Below, one piece after another: positions 44,586-54,226 of a DNA stretch of 64,000 bases. Position 1 is the stretch's first letter, and every line of letters begins with the position of its first letter. A model generated the notes under the pieces. That model ran no database searches. It was not told where the DNA came from and was given only the letters and a program-made list of their open reading frames with translations. The DNA comes from Shewanella benthica KT99 (GTDB lineage: Bacteria; Pseudomonadota; Gammaproteobacteria; Enterobacterales; Shewanellaceae), in NCBI RefSeq assembly GCF_000172075.1, contig NZ_ABIC01000017.1, forward strand, positions 1-64,000. Reading direction: 5' to 3'. A program made the translations under genes and the position numbers.

Positions 44586-46031
44586 CTAGCCTAATAACGA
44601 CAGTGCTACCTGTGGCAACTGGTTTGCCTGGGCTAGCATTGCAGAAGAAGTCTGAGACAGAATCTGCTGCTTAGTCATCTCGGCGGTTTCTTTAGCAAAA
44701 TCTACATCTTGAATTCGACTTCGTGCATCGGTCACATTACTCCTGACATTATCCAGGTTACTGATGGTAAAGCTCATACGGTTTTGTACCGCACCTAAAT
44801 CGGCACGTGAACTATCAATGCCGGCAATGGCACCATCGATGATAGCAATCGCATTCTGAGCACCTGATGCAGTGCCTATATCAACCGTATTGACACCGGC
44901 AAACACACCGGTTGCTTCAGTGGTTATTTCTGCACTAATACCAGCTGCAACAGTAAAACCAGCAGGTGAACTCAGTGTAATTGCACCGGCTGCAACAAAT
45001 GTAGTACCAGCATTAGCCATAGTAGTCGTGGCTGATGCTGTACCATCGGCAGCTTTGTTAATAAGGGTCATACCACCAGAGCCATTACCTGCTTCTGTGA
45101 AATTAATATCGGCACCGGTAGAGCTAGTGATTGTTAATGTGCCGTTATCTATTTTAGCAGTGACACCTGTTTCACCAGAAACATCATTAATCGCCGCAGC
45201 AAGATCTTTATTATTAGTAATACCGGTCAAATCTACCGCCGATGTACTAGTACCGTCATCGACATTCATCACCAAGGAAACATCATATGCCGCGGTTAAA
45301 TTAGCTTCAATATTTGTCTCCGCAGTGGCTTTGACACCCGTGCCTGCTTGGTTAATTGCCGCAGCAACCTCAGTTGCAGTATCATTAGCAACAGTGACTA
45401 CATTGGTCGTGCTGGTGCCTTTAGTGATAGTCATAGTACCACCGGCCGAGCCGTTAGTTCCCGCTGCAGCAGCAACTAAATCTTCACCAAACAAACTACC
45501 CGCAGCATCACTCTGGTATGCACCTATGTTAGTTGCGGCGATGGATCTCAAAGAGATATCGATAGTCTCATTGGCTTCTGAGCCGACCTGGAATGATTGT
45601 GTGCCATATGAGCCGTCGAGCAATTTTTGACCACCGAAAGAGGTAGTCTCTGCGATACGCGTTAACTCAGATTGCAGAGAGTTAATCTCTTTTTGCATAG
45701 CCGCACGGTCTTCCGATGAGTTGGAGCCGTTAGCCGATTGCAGTGACAAGTCACGCATACGCTGCAAGATGTTAGTCGACTCACCCATGGCGCCCTCGGC
45801 AGTTTGTGCGATAGAGATACCGTCGTTAGCGTTACGCATGGCGACACCTATGCCATTTATCTGACTGGTCATACGATTAGATATCTGCAGACCCGCCGCA
45901 TCGTCTTTGGCGCTGTTAATGCGCATACCAGAAGCCAGACGCTCCATCGAAGTACTTAAATTAGACTGAGCGCGGTTAAGACTGCTCTGTGTTTTCATCG
46001 ATGTCACGTTGGTATTAACTGAAATAGCCAT
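44586..46031 (-). CDS. Flagellin, intact copy
   Basis: This is the major filament subunit, 481 residues. Conserved D0/D1 ends are present: [20 protein letters not shown] at the start with [19 protein letters not shown], and [20 protein letters not shown] near the end. The central region (about 165-390) is Ala/Thr/Gly-rich and forms extra surface domains, making this larger than the 270-300-residue flagellins of S. oneidensis. It is tandem with a nearly identical frameshifted copy. In Shewanella the pair is flaA/flaB; which one this is cannot be decided here. The FliA-type promoter upstream is weak. Confidence 0.95.
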   Translation of the reverse strand: MAISVNTNVTSMKTQSSLNRAQSNLSTSMERLASGMRINSAKDDAAGLQISNRMTSQINGIGVAMRNANDGISIAQTAEGAMGESTNILQRMRDLSLQSANGSNSSEDRAAMQKEINSLQSELTRIAETTSFGGQKLLDGSYGTQSFQVGSEANETIDISLRSIAATNIGAYQSDAAGSLFGEDLVAAAAGTNGSAGGTMTITKGTSTTNVVTVANDTATEVAAAINQAGTGVKATAETNIEANLTAAYDVSLVMNVDDGTSTSAVDLTGITNNKDLAAAINDVSGETGVTAKIDNGTLTITSSTGADINFTEAGNGSGGMTLINKAADGTASATTTMANAGTTFVAAGAITLSSPAGFTVAAGISAEITTEATGVFAGVNTVDIGTASGAQNAIAIIDGAIAGIDSSRADLGAVQNRMSFTISNLDNVRSNVTDARSRIQDVDFAKETAEMTKQQILSQTSSAMLAQANQLPQVALSLLG

Positions 46032-46115
46032 CTTGAGTTCCTCTTTAATGTGTTACTGCCAAGGCTCAAGCCTGGCTATAGTTTGTTAACTGTGAATAGC
46101 CCTAGTCCCTTAGGA

Positions 46116-46141
46116 CTGTCGGCTGTATTCATTTTTGTTGA
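46116..46141 (-). promoter_or_regulatory. Possible sigma-28 promoter of flagellin 2
   Basis: The minus strand reads TCAA-N14-GCCGACAG, about 85 bases upstream of the ATG. The -10 box has two mismatches and the spacer is one base short, so this is only a candidate. Confidence 0.4.
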
Positions 46142-46147
46142 TTACCT

Positions 46148-47362
46148 TTATATGTAATCAAATAAGGTGGTCGAGCTCACCCTGCTAAACAGAGTCGATA
46201 CTGCATTTAACGCCAATTGCTGTTTTTCAAATTCACTGATCGCTGCGGCGTAGTCTAAATCTTCCAATAATGACAAGGCTGAGCTGTTAATTAACTTTTC
46301 ATCTGCATGGCCGGACTTATAACTCTCAACGCTCTTTAAGCTATTACCGGCAATACCTCTGTCAAAATCTATCCTGTTTCTGCCACTATCAATACTATCC
46401 AATATCTGTGCCAACTCTGAGTTTCCCTGAGGCGTATTCACCTTAGTGGGATCTTCCAGTATGGCAATGGCTTGATTAAGGGTGTCGAAAATGCTGACTT
46501 CGGTCGCGGGCGCCATGGTGAATGAATCGTTTGCAGCCGGCATGCCATCGAGCTTTACTGAGATACCGTTAAAGTCAACCGGACTGCTTGGATCAAAATT
46601 AGCCACCACTTGCAGTGAAGTCCCTGCCGAATCAAATACTTCCAGCTGTACGCCACCAGCAAGGTTGTCGGTAAAGTCAAAGGTATAGCCTTCTGGCGCT
46701 ACTGGTATATGAACCGCTGGAGGGGCAAGTTTGGCACTTTCTACAATGAAATCACCGCTTTGGCCCGGTAGATAATTGACGCTAAAATCACCCATCGCAT
46801 TGGGGGCATTCATAAATGCACTGTCACCTGGCGAATTAGTGCCTACCGTCACACCAGAAGCCACAATTGACTGTCTGACCCCGCTGTCACCGCTATAAAC
46901 GATGTTGCCGCTGGTATTAAACGCGAACGGTTGAGTGCCAGTTTCGTAGCCAGAAAACAGATAATTGCCCGATTCGTCTTTCGAATTGGCGATTGCCAAC
47001 AACTCTTCGAGGCTGGATCTCAATTCATCGGCAATGGTTTGCCGCTCGTTATCTGTCACTGTGCCGTTTATCGCACGCAATACCTGATCTTTAGTTGAGC
47101 TCACCAGCGCTTCAGCGCTGCCTAACTTACTCTCGGTTAATGCCAAGTGACTGGTCGCATAGTCGATATTTTTGACAAACTGATCGACTAAGGCATTTTG
47201 CTGGTACAAGTTGTCGATACCTATGGCCGCAACAGGATCGTCTCCAGCCGTATTGACTCTTTTACCGGAAGATAACTGCTCCATGATACTGTTGGTAGCG
47301 GACTGTCTGTCGAGCACACTGTTGATATTTTGATTGAACATCTGTGCCGTTGAAATTCTCAT
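46148..47362 (-). CDS. flgL: Hook-filament junction protein FlgL
   Basis: FlgL is the second junction protein between hook and filament. The 404-residue protein has flagellin-like ends: MRISTAQMFNQNINSVLDRQ and LSSGKRVNTAGDDPVAAIGI at the start, LDYAAAISEFEKQQLALNAV at the end, plus SKDESGNYLFSGYETGTQPF. It follows flgK by 12 bases and precedes the flagellins. Confidence 0.95.
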   Translation of the reverse strand: MRISTAQMFNQNINSVLDRQSATNSIMEQLSSGKRVNTAGDDPVAAIGIDNLYQQNALVDQFVKNIDYATSHLALTESKLGSAEALVSSTKDQVLRAINGTVTDNERQTIADELRSSLEELLAIANSKDESGNYLFSGYETGTQPFAFNTSGNIVYSGDSGVRQSIVASGVTVGTNSPGDSAFMNAPNAMGDFSVNYLPGQSGDFIVESAKLAPPAVHIPVAPEGYTFDFTDNLAGGVQLEVFDSAGTSLQVVANFDPSSPVDFNGISVKLDGMPAANDSFTMAPATEVSIFDTLNQAIAILEDPTKVNTPQGNSELAQILDSIDSGRNRIDFDRGIAGNSLKSVESYKSGHADEKLINSSALSLLEDLDYAAAISEFEKQQLALNAVSTLFSRVSSTTLFDYI

Positions 47363-47374
47363 ATCCGCGCCCTC

Positions 47375-49288
47375 TTATCTAACCGCATTGAGTAATGTCT
47401 CGAAAATTTCATTGGCCGTGGTCATTATCCGCGCCGATGCCTGATAGGCCTGTTGGAAGCGCATTAAATTGGCCGCTTCTTCATCTAGATTCACTCCAGA
47501 TTCGCTCTGTACTCGGTTATAGGCCTGTAGATAAACTGATTGCGCCGTTCCGGCGGCGATGTCGGCCGCTTTTGCTTTGCCACCCACGCTTATTTTGGTG
47601 CCTTGGTACACATCACTCAATGTCGAGCCGCCGGAGTTCATCAACTTGGCTTCACTCAAATTCGCCATGGTGACCGCATTGCTGTTATCACCCGGGGCAA
47701 AAGAGAGATCGAAGGTAAATCTATCTGTCGCGCCAGCCGTTGTGGCCACATCGAAACTAAAACCATGAGCACTAATTGAAGGAGGAGCATAAGCTGCTGG
47801 CGCACCTAGTGATGTGCCGTTGGCATCGAAGACTTCAAACATGCTAGTGGTGGTATTGATCTCGAAGGTCAGCTCAGAGCCTGTGGGAGGGAAAGCTGGA
47901 TCCCCTCTGTTAACACTCACCATCTCTACCGAGATGTTACCTGAGTTGGCCGTATCGGCAGTGATCTTAGGGGCCGCAGCAGCAATCCCTCTACCATCGG
48001 CCATCACTACCGAAATGCCAGCGGCTGCACCAGAAGAGGGTCTTATTTCAAACTTATCGCCGTCAGCAAATGCACCTGAATCGATATGGATAGAGAAACC
48101 ATTAGTACCATCGAGCTGAGTGCCAGTTAAGGTTAACGGGGTGACAGAGCCAGTGACTGTATCTTTCAACTCATAGGTTGCTGGGGCGGTATACTTCAAT
48201 TCGAAACTGTTGCCGGACAAGAGGCCGACATCATCAATATTGACTCTCAGGTTAGCCGTTCCTGCATTTGAACTAAAACCACCGACTCGGCCAACAGACA
48301 TCGCCGCATCGTTAATGTCTTTAAAGATGTTCTGGCCCATCTCACCATTAAGGTCGAAACCTTGACTATTGGCCTGATTGAACGCATCCGCGACACCTAA
48401 GCTGAGTTGGCCTAATTCGAGTTCTGCCGGAATGAGTGTTTCATCACGAAATGCAAATAACGCCCCCAACTGACCACCCATCTTTGCCGGATCTATGGCC
48501 TGGCTCTGGCTGCCTATCTTAGCCACGACTCTCAGTTCTCCTGGATGTGGGTCACCCACCATAGTGCCAAGGGACATGGATACTTCAGCGGAAACCAACA
48601 TCACAGCGCCACCTAACATGATGCTTTTAGCGCCAGTATCCAGTGGAATGACATTCACTTGCGCGTATTGGCTCAGCTCCTGAATGAGTGCATTTTGCCT
48701 ATCTAACAATTGCGCATCTTCACCCTGAGACTTCATCAACTCTTGATTGAGTTGACCCAGCTCTTTACTGATCTCATTGATTCGGTCCGTGATGCCGGCG
48801 ATTTGATCATTGGTCTGCTTCATCTGACCATCTAGATGGGATTGCATCTGGTTTAGGTTATCCGCCAGTTGGCCTGCAGACCCTAACACCATGCCACGAA
48901 TGCCCATATCATCGGGCAGATCGGCTAAGCTATTTAAACTGGCAAACAAGTCATTCAGACCCTGTGGTATGGATTTACCAATTTGTGAAAATAGTTGATC
49001 GAGTTCACTCATCTTAGTTTGAGTGGTCTGCGCTTCACTGGCACCAGTTTGACCTATCCTCAGTTCGCGAGCGGCATATTCATTATAGATGCGTTTTACA
49101 TCGGAAATGTAGGTGCCTGCACCATAAAAATGGTCCCCAAGGCGCTGGGATTCCAGGCTGGACTGTTCGGCCACTTGCCGGTGGTATCCCTGGGTATTAA
49201 CGTTAGCGATATTATTACTGGTCACAGCAAGCTGAGCCTGAGAAGCCAAGACACCGGTGCGGGCAATATTCAGCAGATCCATAGACAT
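47375..49288 (-). CDS. flgK: Hook-filament junction protein FlgK
   Basis: FlgK is the first junction protein on the hook. The 637-residue protein has the rod-hook family N-terminal motif (LAVTSNNIANVNTQGYHRQ), a coiled segment (about 130-200), a large beta-rich variable middle and the C-terminal helix (NLMRFQQAYQASARIMTTANEIFETLL). Its ATG overlaps the stop of a 33-codon open frame (TAATG), discussed separately. Confidence 0.95.
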   Translation of the reverse strand: MSMDLLNIARTGVLASQAQLAVTSNNIANVNTQGYHRQVAEQSSLESQRLGDHFYGAGTYISDVKRIYNEYAARELRIGQTGASEAQTTQTKMSELDQLFSQIGKSIPQGLNDLFASLNSLADLPDDMGIRGMVLGSAGQLADNLNQMQSHLDGQMKQTNDQIAGITDRINEISKELGQLNQELMKSQGEDAQLLDRQNALIQELSQYAQVNVIPLDTGAKSIMLGGAVMLVSAEVSMSLGTMVGDPHPGELRVVAKIGSQSQAIDPAKMGGQLGALFAFRDETLIPAELELGQLSLGVADAFNQANSQGFDLNGEMGQNIFKDINDAAMSVGRVGGFSSNAGTANLRVNIDDVGLLSGNSFELKYTAPATYELKDTVTGSVTPLTLTGTQLDGTNGFSIHIDSGAFADGDKFEIRPSSGAAAGISVVMADGRGIAAAAPKITADTANSGNISVEMVSVNRGDPAFPPTGSELTFEINTTTSMFEVFDANGTSLGAPAAYAPPSISAHGFSFDVATTAGATDRFTFDLSFAPGDNSNAVTMANLSEAKLMNSGGSTLSDVYQGTKISVGGKAKAADIAAGTAQSVYLQAYNRVQSESGVNLDEEAANLMRFQQAYQASARIMTTANEIFETLLNAVR

Positions 49289-49389
49289 TACACCCGACTC
49301 CTATTTAATTGCGGCTCATCTAACGGCACACTTTGCTGCACGCCTTGCTGAATAGTGGAAAACTCAACTCTGTTACCCATCAAAATCAT
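49288..49389 (-). CDS. Possible 33-residue coupled small ORF between flgJ and flgK
   Basis: A frame beginning ATGATTTTGATGGG fills the flgJ-flgK gap exactly. Its ATG overlaps the flgJ stop (TAATG) and its own stop overlaps the flgK ATG (TAATG). The product (MGNRVEFSTIQQGVQQ in its N-terminal half) has no domain I recognise. Perfect stop-start overlaps at both ends suggest translational coupling, but chance cannot be ruled out at this length. It might only pass ribosomes from flgJ to flgK. Confidence 0.4.
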   Translation of the reverse strand: MILMGNRVEFSTIQQGVQQSVPLDEPQLNRSRV

Positions 49390-50396
49390 TACCTTACTCC
49401 CAGAGATAGTAGACGAAGATCCGGCTTAATCGATTGCATCACCTTAATCACTTTATCGGCATAATTAGGATCCGTGGCATAGCCAGCATCTTGTAATGCT
49501 CTGATAAATTCGTGGGGATTGGCGGCTTTCTTTAACGCTTCTTGATACCTAGGTCCTGCAGAAATAAAGCTGACAAAGTCATCAAAACTTTGCTTTATAT
49601 TGTCATAGACACGAAAATCGGTTTTTTGTTGTACCGCAATGCCATGTTCGAATTCGAGCGTAGTGACGAGAGCCTTATCACCCTGCCAACGTTTATCCGC
49701 TTTGATGTTAAAAAGGTTGTTGCTAGATTCGCCTCGAGCCCCTTTTATCATTTTCTGACCCCAGCCAGTTTCCAGCGCCGATTGTGCGATCAAGACTTCG
49801 GGCTTAGTGCCTAACGCAAGCGCCGCTTTTTCCGCATGGGGGTAGAGCTTAGCGACAAAGTCATCTCTATCGGTGAAGGTCATTTCCGCCGGCCTCACTG
49901 CGGATGGCAAACTCTTGCCTGTCAAAATACTGTCTAGAGGATTCAGGGGGCTAACATCGGCACTCTCCACAGTTTTGATGACGTCATCAGGCGTTATTGC
50001 CCGATTCATTACATGAGATTTTAAAGATGCTTGAGATATGCCAGAATGCATATTGCCTCTGAGCACAGATGCAGGTGTGATCTTGCTGGTTTCGGGAGAC
50101 AGTTGTTGCATCATCATATCGGCGAGACCCAACATGCCCTTTTCTGATAAGTTGATAGACATCTGCTGATCATGCATCTGCTCATAGAATTTGGTGTATT
50201 CGCTGTTCATCGGACTGTCAGATTCGAATACCGCATTGGCAGCACGCATACTTTTCATCAGCATCTGCACGAAGATCCCTTCGAATTGCTGGGCAACTTC
50301 CTTCAAAGCGGCCTTATCATTTTTCAGGGCCTTGGCTCTTAACGAGTCAAGGCCTGCAATGTCCAAAAAGTGTGATGCATTTGACAGCTTTTGCAT
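49389..50396 (-). CDS. flgJ: FlgJ, rod-cap protein with muramidase domain
   Basis: FlgJ caps the growing rod and cuts peptidoglycan so the rod can pass. The protein has an N-terminal rod-binding domain (FEGIFVQMLMKSMRAANAVF, LADMMMQQL) and a C-terminal glycoside hydrolase 73 domain (about 185-330) with the catalytic Glu in QSALETGWGQ and YATDPNYADKVI near the end. I chose ATG at 50396 (335 residues), with GGGAAC upstream; a TTG at 50450 would add 18 unconserved residues. Confidence 0.94.
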   Translation of the reverse strand: MQKLSNASHFLDIAGLDSLRAKALKNDKAALKEVAQQFEGIFVQMLMKSMRAANAVFESDSPMNSEYTKFYEQMHDQQMSINLSEKGMLGLADMMMQQLSPETSKITPASVLRGNMHSGISQASLKSHVMNRAITPDDVIKTVESADVSPLNPLDSILTGKSLPSAVRPAEMTFTDRDDFVAKLYPHAEKAALALGTKPEVLIAQSALETGWGQKMIKGARGESSNNLFNIKADKRWQGDKALVTTLEFEHGIAVQQKTDFRVYDNIKQSFDDFVSFISAGPRYQEALKKAANPHEFIRALQDAGYATDPNYADKVIKVMQSIKPDLRLLSLGVR

Positions 50397-50610
50397 AAAA
50401 GTTCCCGGTTGTGCCGACAATAAACAGACGGTATGGTTTTTATAAAGCAAGGCACATGCCAGATCATCGATAGATTGAATGTTAATTCAATAAACATCGC
50501 ATTATTAGGCTGGCATTGGAGAGTAATACACTAATGAAGAGAAAGCGTTAGGCCCTGGAACCGAGCCCTAACCAGTTGTAAAGATATGCAGCTAACAAAA
50601 CAACAGATAA

Positions 50611-51702
50611 CTAGATGATAATGAGTTCCCCCTGCAGCGCTCCAGCCACGTTCAAGGCTTCCAGAATTGCCAGCACATCTGAGGGAGCCGCGCCCACTAA
50701 GTTAACCGCCCTAACCAGTTCGTCCAGTGTCGTGCCAGGATTAAACATAAACATCCGCCTGTCTGACTCATTGACATCTAGGGTACTGTCAGAGGTCACC
50801 ACGGTTTGGCCTCCCGCCAAGGCATTGGGCTGTGATACCTGAGTCGCTTCGGCAATCGTAACGGTTAAGCCACCATGGGTCACGGCCGCAGGTAACAGAC
50901 GCACATTTTTGCCTACCACTATAGTTCCGGTCCGTGAGTTAACGATGATCTTGGCAGATTCTTCAGCCGGTTCAACCTGAATATTCTCTAATGTTGCCAG
51001 GAACGACACTCGCTGAGACACATCTCTTGGCGCACTCACCTGTATTGACGCCGCATCTAAGGGTCTTGCTATTCCCGGACCCAACAAGTCATTGATGGCA
51101 TCGGCTAATCGTTTAGCCGTGGAGAAATCGGCACGACGTAGGTTAAATGTGAGGTAGTCGCCGCTAGAAAAAGGCGTTGCGACTGCACGCTCGACAATGG
51201 CGCCATTAGGAATTCGGCCAACAGTCGGCGTATTTTGCATGACTTTAGAGCCATCTAGACCTTCTGCACTGAAACCACTGACCACCATGCTACCCTGAGC
51301 AATGGCATAGACATGACCATCGACCCCCTTGAGGAAGGTCTGGATTAAGGTTCCGCCGCGCAGACTCTTGGCTTCGCCCATACTCGACACGGTGACATCT
51401 ATCGTTTGTCCGGGTTTGATAAAGGGCGGCATATCCGCATGCACCACGACAACGGCGACATTCTTAATTTTGGGCCGAAAATTATCGGGCAAATTAACGC
51501 CAAAGTTTTTCAGCATGGTCTTAAACGTCTGCTCGGTGTAACGCGTCTTCTCGCCCGTACCTGGCAGACCGACAACCATACCGTAACCGATGAGTTGGTT
51601 ATGGCGCACGCCTTGAACGTTGGCCATGTCTTTTATCCTTTGTGCCTGACTGGGCGCGGCGACAAAAACCAGTAATAAAAAAGTGATAAATTTATATTTC
51701 AT
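50611..51702 (-). CDS. flgI: Flagellar P-ring protein FlgI
   Basis: FlgI forms the periplasmic P-ring bushing around the rod. The 363-residue protein has a Sec signal peptide (about 1-20, ending SQA), then [38 protein letters not shown] and the C-terminal [20 protein letters not shown]. It lies between flgH and flgJ. Confidence 0.96.
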   Translation of the reverse strand: MKYKFITFLLLVFVAAPSQAQRIKDMANVQGVRHNQLIGYGMVVGLPGTGEKTRYTEQTFKTMLKNFGVNLPDNFRPKIKNVAVVVVHADMPPFIKPGQTIDVTVSSMGEAKSLRGGTLIQTFLKGVDGHVYAIAQGSMVVSGFSAEGLDGSKVMQNTPTVGRIPNGAIVERAVATPFSSGDYLTFNLRRADFSTAKRLADAINDLLGPGIARPLDAASIQVSAPRDVSQRVSFLATLENIQVEPAEESAKIIVNSRTGTIVVGKNVRLLPAAVTHGGLTVTIAEATQVSQPNALAGGQTVVTSDSTLDVNESDRRMFMFNPGTTLDELVRAVNLVGAAPSDVLAILEALNVAGALQGELIII

Positions 51703-51742
51703 AGCGTTAATTCCTTAATCACGATTAGGCTCAATAGCAAGC

Positions 51743-52429
51743 TTAGAAAGGCCACCAGCCGCTCATAAAGAATGAACTGAGCCAGCCAACCTGTTGCACA
51801 TCGGCAAAAGTGCCAGTACCGCTGTATTGAATACGTGCATTAGCGACTCGAGTCGAATCGATGGTGTTATCAGGACGTATATCTTGTGAGCGCACCACCC
51901 CAGTGATGCGAATAAACTCATTACCATTATTGATACTTATCCACTTTTCTCCGCGAATAACTAAGTTGCCATTGTTAAGCACCTGCATCACATTGGCCGA
52001 AATACTGCCAGTTAAGCTGTTACTCTGATCGGCATCAGACTCTCGCTTAGTATTCATGCTGTCCTTGTATCTCAGATCCAAGGCTTGTCCGCCAATGGTG
52101 ATATTGCCGCCACCGGCATAGATGGGATCTAGGGTTAAATTTGTCCCCTTCTTAATCTCATTACTGGCACTCTTCTTCGCTTGAGTCGCCTCCATCAAAA
52201 TCACTGTGATGATGTCGCCGACTTTTAGTGCCTTAATATCGGAATAGAGGCTAGATGCCTGACTGTCCTGATACATGGAACCTGTAGCGGCAATCTTAGT
52301 TGGCGGCGCTTCAGGATACACGGGGGAGTAATACGGGTCGTCAGGGATCGGTTTCTGACCGCTGGTCGAAGTACACCCGCTCAACAAGAAACTCAGTAAT
52401 AACGCTAATAATGAAGCTTGTTTATGCAT
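51743..52429 (-). CDS. flgH: Flagellar L-ring lipoprotein FlgH
   Basis: FlgH forms the outer-membrane L-ring. The 228-residue protein has a lipoprotein signal with lipobox LLSGC (Cys at about 19), the family core [20 protein letters not shown], and [20 protein letters not shown] near the end, followed by [16 protein letters not shown]. It follows flgG by 10 bases. Confidence 0.95.
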   Translation of the reverse strand: MHKQASLLALLLSFLLSGCTSTSGQKPIPDDPYYSPVYPEAPPTKIAATGSMYQDSQASSLYSDIKALKVGDIITVILMEATQAKKSASNEIKKGTNLTLDPIYAGGGNITIGGQALDLRYKDSMNTKRESDADQSNSLTGSISANVMQVLNNGNLVIRGEKWISINNGNEFIRITGVVRSQDIRPDNTIDSTRVANARIQYSGTGTFADVQQVGWLSSFFMSGWWPF

Positions 52430-52439
52430 AACCTTGCCT

Positions 52440-53228
52440 TTACAGATTTTGATTCACGTAGGACAGCATCTGATCGACGGCCGAGATAACTTTGGAGTTC
52501 ATCTCATAGATACGTTGGCTCTGGATAAGATTAACCAGTTCTTCGGTCACGTTAACGTTCGACGTTTCCAGTGCACCTTGTCGAATTGCCCCCATACCAT
52601 CGAGTGAAGCCGTTCCCTGAATGGGTGTGCCACTGGCGCCGGTCTCCAGGTATAAATTCTGTCCCATGGGATCTAAGCCGCTCGGATTGATGAAATCAGA
52701 CATGCTCAACTGACCCACCACTTGGTTTTCTATGGTTCCTGGCATTTTGACCGATACTTCCCCCTCGGCAGACACGGTAATACTGGTGGCATTATCTGGA
52801 ATGGTAATTGCCGGCTGAACCACATAGCCCGAACCTGAGGTGACAATTTGCCCGGTGTCATCTAACGTAAATTGACCATTACGGGTATAAGCCGCGGTGC
52901 CATCGGGGAGTTGTATCTCGAAAAATCCCGGACCTTCGATCATCATGTCCAGGGAGTTATCGGTCGTCAGCATGTTTCCTTGGGTAAACACCTTTTGAGT
53001 CGCGACAACCTTAGTGCCGGCGCCGATATTTAACCCATTAGGTAACTTGGTATTAGACGCACTGATGCCGCCAGCTTGGTTAACCGTTTGATAGAGGAGA
53101 TCTTCAAACACCGCACGACTCTTCTTATAGCCAATCGTGCTCGCGTTGGCTAGGTTGTTAGAGATAACCGAAATATTGGTTTGCTGAGCATCTAAGCCTG
53201 TCTTACTAATCCATAACGCTGCCTGCAT
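52440..53228 (-). CDS. flgG: Distal rod protein FlgG
   Basis: FlgG forms the distal rod. The 262-residue protein has the family start [20 protein letters not shown], the rod-type motif [20 protein letters not shown] and the C-terminal [20 protein letters not shown]. It lies between flgF and flgH and starts 14 bases after flgF. Confidence 0.96.
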   Translation of the reverse strand: MQAALWISKTGLDAQQTNISVISNNLANASTIGYKKSRAVFEDLLYQTVNQAGGISASNTKLPNGLNIGAGTKVVATQKVFTQGNMLTTDNSLDMMIEGPGFFEIQLPDGTAAYTRNGQFTLDDTGQIVTSGSGYVVQPAITIPDNATSITVSAEGEVSVKMPGTIENQVVGQLSMSDFINPSGLDPMGQNLYLETGASGTPIQGTASLDGMGAIRQGALETSNVNVTEELVNLIQSQRIYEMNSKVISAVDQMLSYVNQNL

Positions 53229-53242
53229 AATATTATTCCTGG

Positions 53243-53983
53243 CTAAATACGCATTAATGCAGAGGAGGCTTTGTCCATCTCTTCTGCTGTTTTCATCATC
53301 TTGACCTGCATCTCAAATTGACGTTGTATACTAATCAGTGCCACCATCTCAGAGACGGCATTGACATTGCTGCCTTCCACGGCCCCACTCTCTAAGGTAA
53401 TAAAAGCATCCGCAGGGGCATTGTCACCGGATATTAATCTGAACAGACCATCTTCCCCGCGCATCAAATTCTGATTGCCAGGATTGACTAACTTGATGCG
53501 GCCGACGACTTCGATAACTTCCGCCGTAGCGCCTAAGGGTCTGACTGAGATGGTGCCATCTTGAGCAATCTCTATCTTCTCGATAGGCAGGGGTAACACG
53601 ATAGGACCGGCATCCCCCATGATGGGATTTCCCCGGTCGTTACGCAGTAAGCCTGTAGTGTCAAAACTTAAACTGCCGGAGCGAGTGTATGCCTCTCCGC
53701 CATCGGCGCTCTGCACCGCAATCCAACCATCACCTTTAACGGCGATATCGAGATCTCTTCCTGTGGTCTTGATAGGCCCAGCGGTAAAATCAGCCGATGG
53801 GCTCTCAGTCATGGCAAATACGCGCGTTGGCAAGCCTTCACCGAAGGCTTGCATCGAACGAGCTTGTGCCATATCCGCCTTGAAACCATCGGTATTGGCA
53901 TTGGCTAAGTTGTTTGCGCGTACAGCCAGCGAATTCATATTCTGCTTTGCGCCACTCATGGCGACATAGAGTAATTTATCCAC
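53243..53983 (-). CDS. flgF: Proximal rod protein FlgF
   Basis: FlgF is a rod component. The 246-residue protein has the start LLYVAMSGAKQNMNSLAVRA, NNLANANTDGFKADMAQARS and the C-terminal ALISIQRQFEMQVKMMKTAE. It is the first gene after a transcription break: a terminator-like hairpin and a sigma-54 promoter lie in the 243-bp gap between flgE and flgF. Confidence 0.95.
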   Translation of the reverse strand: MDKLLYVAMSGAKQNMNSLAVRANNLANANTDGFKADMAQARSMQAFGEGLPTRVFAMTESPSADFTAGPIKTTGRDLDIAVKGDGWIAVQSADGGEAYTRSGSLSFDTTGLLRNDRGNPIMGDAGPIVLPLPIEKIEIAQDGTISVRPLGATAEVIEVVGRIKLVNPGNQNLMRGEDGLFRLISGDNAPADAFITLESGAVEGSNVNAVSEMVALISIQRQFEMQVKMMKTAEEMDKASSALMRI

Positions 53984-54032
53984 TGGGTTCCTCCGTCAAT
54001 CATTTGTTTAATACTTGTTGATAACTAAACAA

Positions 54033-54048
54033 AGCAAACATCATGCCA
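54033..54048 (-). promoter_or_regulatory. Sigma-54 promoter of flgF
   Basis: The minus strand reads TGGCAT-N5-TTGCT, about 50 bases upstream of the flgF ATG, with exact -24/-12 spacing. It splits the hook-basal-body cluster into flgBCDE and flgFGHIJ(KL) transcripts. Confidence 0.78.
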
Positions 54049-54111
54049 GAATAAAAACAAATAATTGGCGCTTGAATAAAGAGGGATACAAAAAAAGAAG
54101 GTTTAGAACGG

Positions 54112-54141
54112 AAAGGCATTGCCGGGCGGCAATGCCTTTTT
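54112..54141. terminator. Strong hairpin between flgE and flgF
   Basis: AAAGGCATTGCC (54112-54123) and GGCAATGCCTTT (54128-54139) pair perfectly around GGGC. The T-run is five bases on the plus strand and three on the minus strand. On the minus strand it would end flgE transcripts; it may act both ways. Confidence 0.8.
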
Positions 54142-54142
54142 G

Positions 54143-54226
54143 TATTGTTGACTTCCAGTGTCCTCGAACTAGTTATCGGATCTGCAGTCTAGTATTGCCT
54201 GGTGCAAGGTATTATTGACTTCCAGT
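54143..54226 (-). repeat. Degenerate duplicates of the flgE 3' end
   Basis: Directly after the flgE stop, 54173-54226 repeats the last roughly 50 bases of flgE (including CTGGAAGTCAATAATACC and the GATCCGATAA end) with several changes, and 54143-54172 is a second, shorter copy reaching further into the gene (matching codons for SSRTLEVNN). Together with the genuine end they give three tandem versions. Confidence 0.9.

Noticed and set aside
44872-45630. A 252-codon plus-strand frame opposite the flagellin gene (also 43002-43553)
   Set aside because: It is the antisense of the Ala/Thr/Gly-rich flagellin domain, where codon bias keeps the opposite strand open. Its translation is low-complexity, with no domain, ribosome site or promoter.
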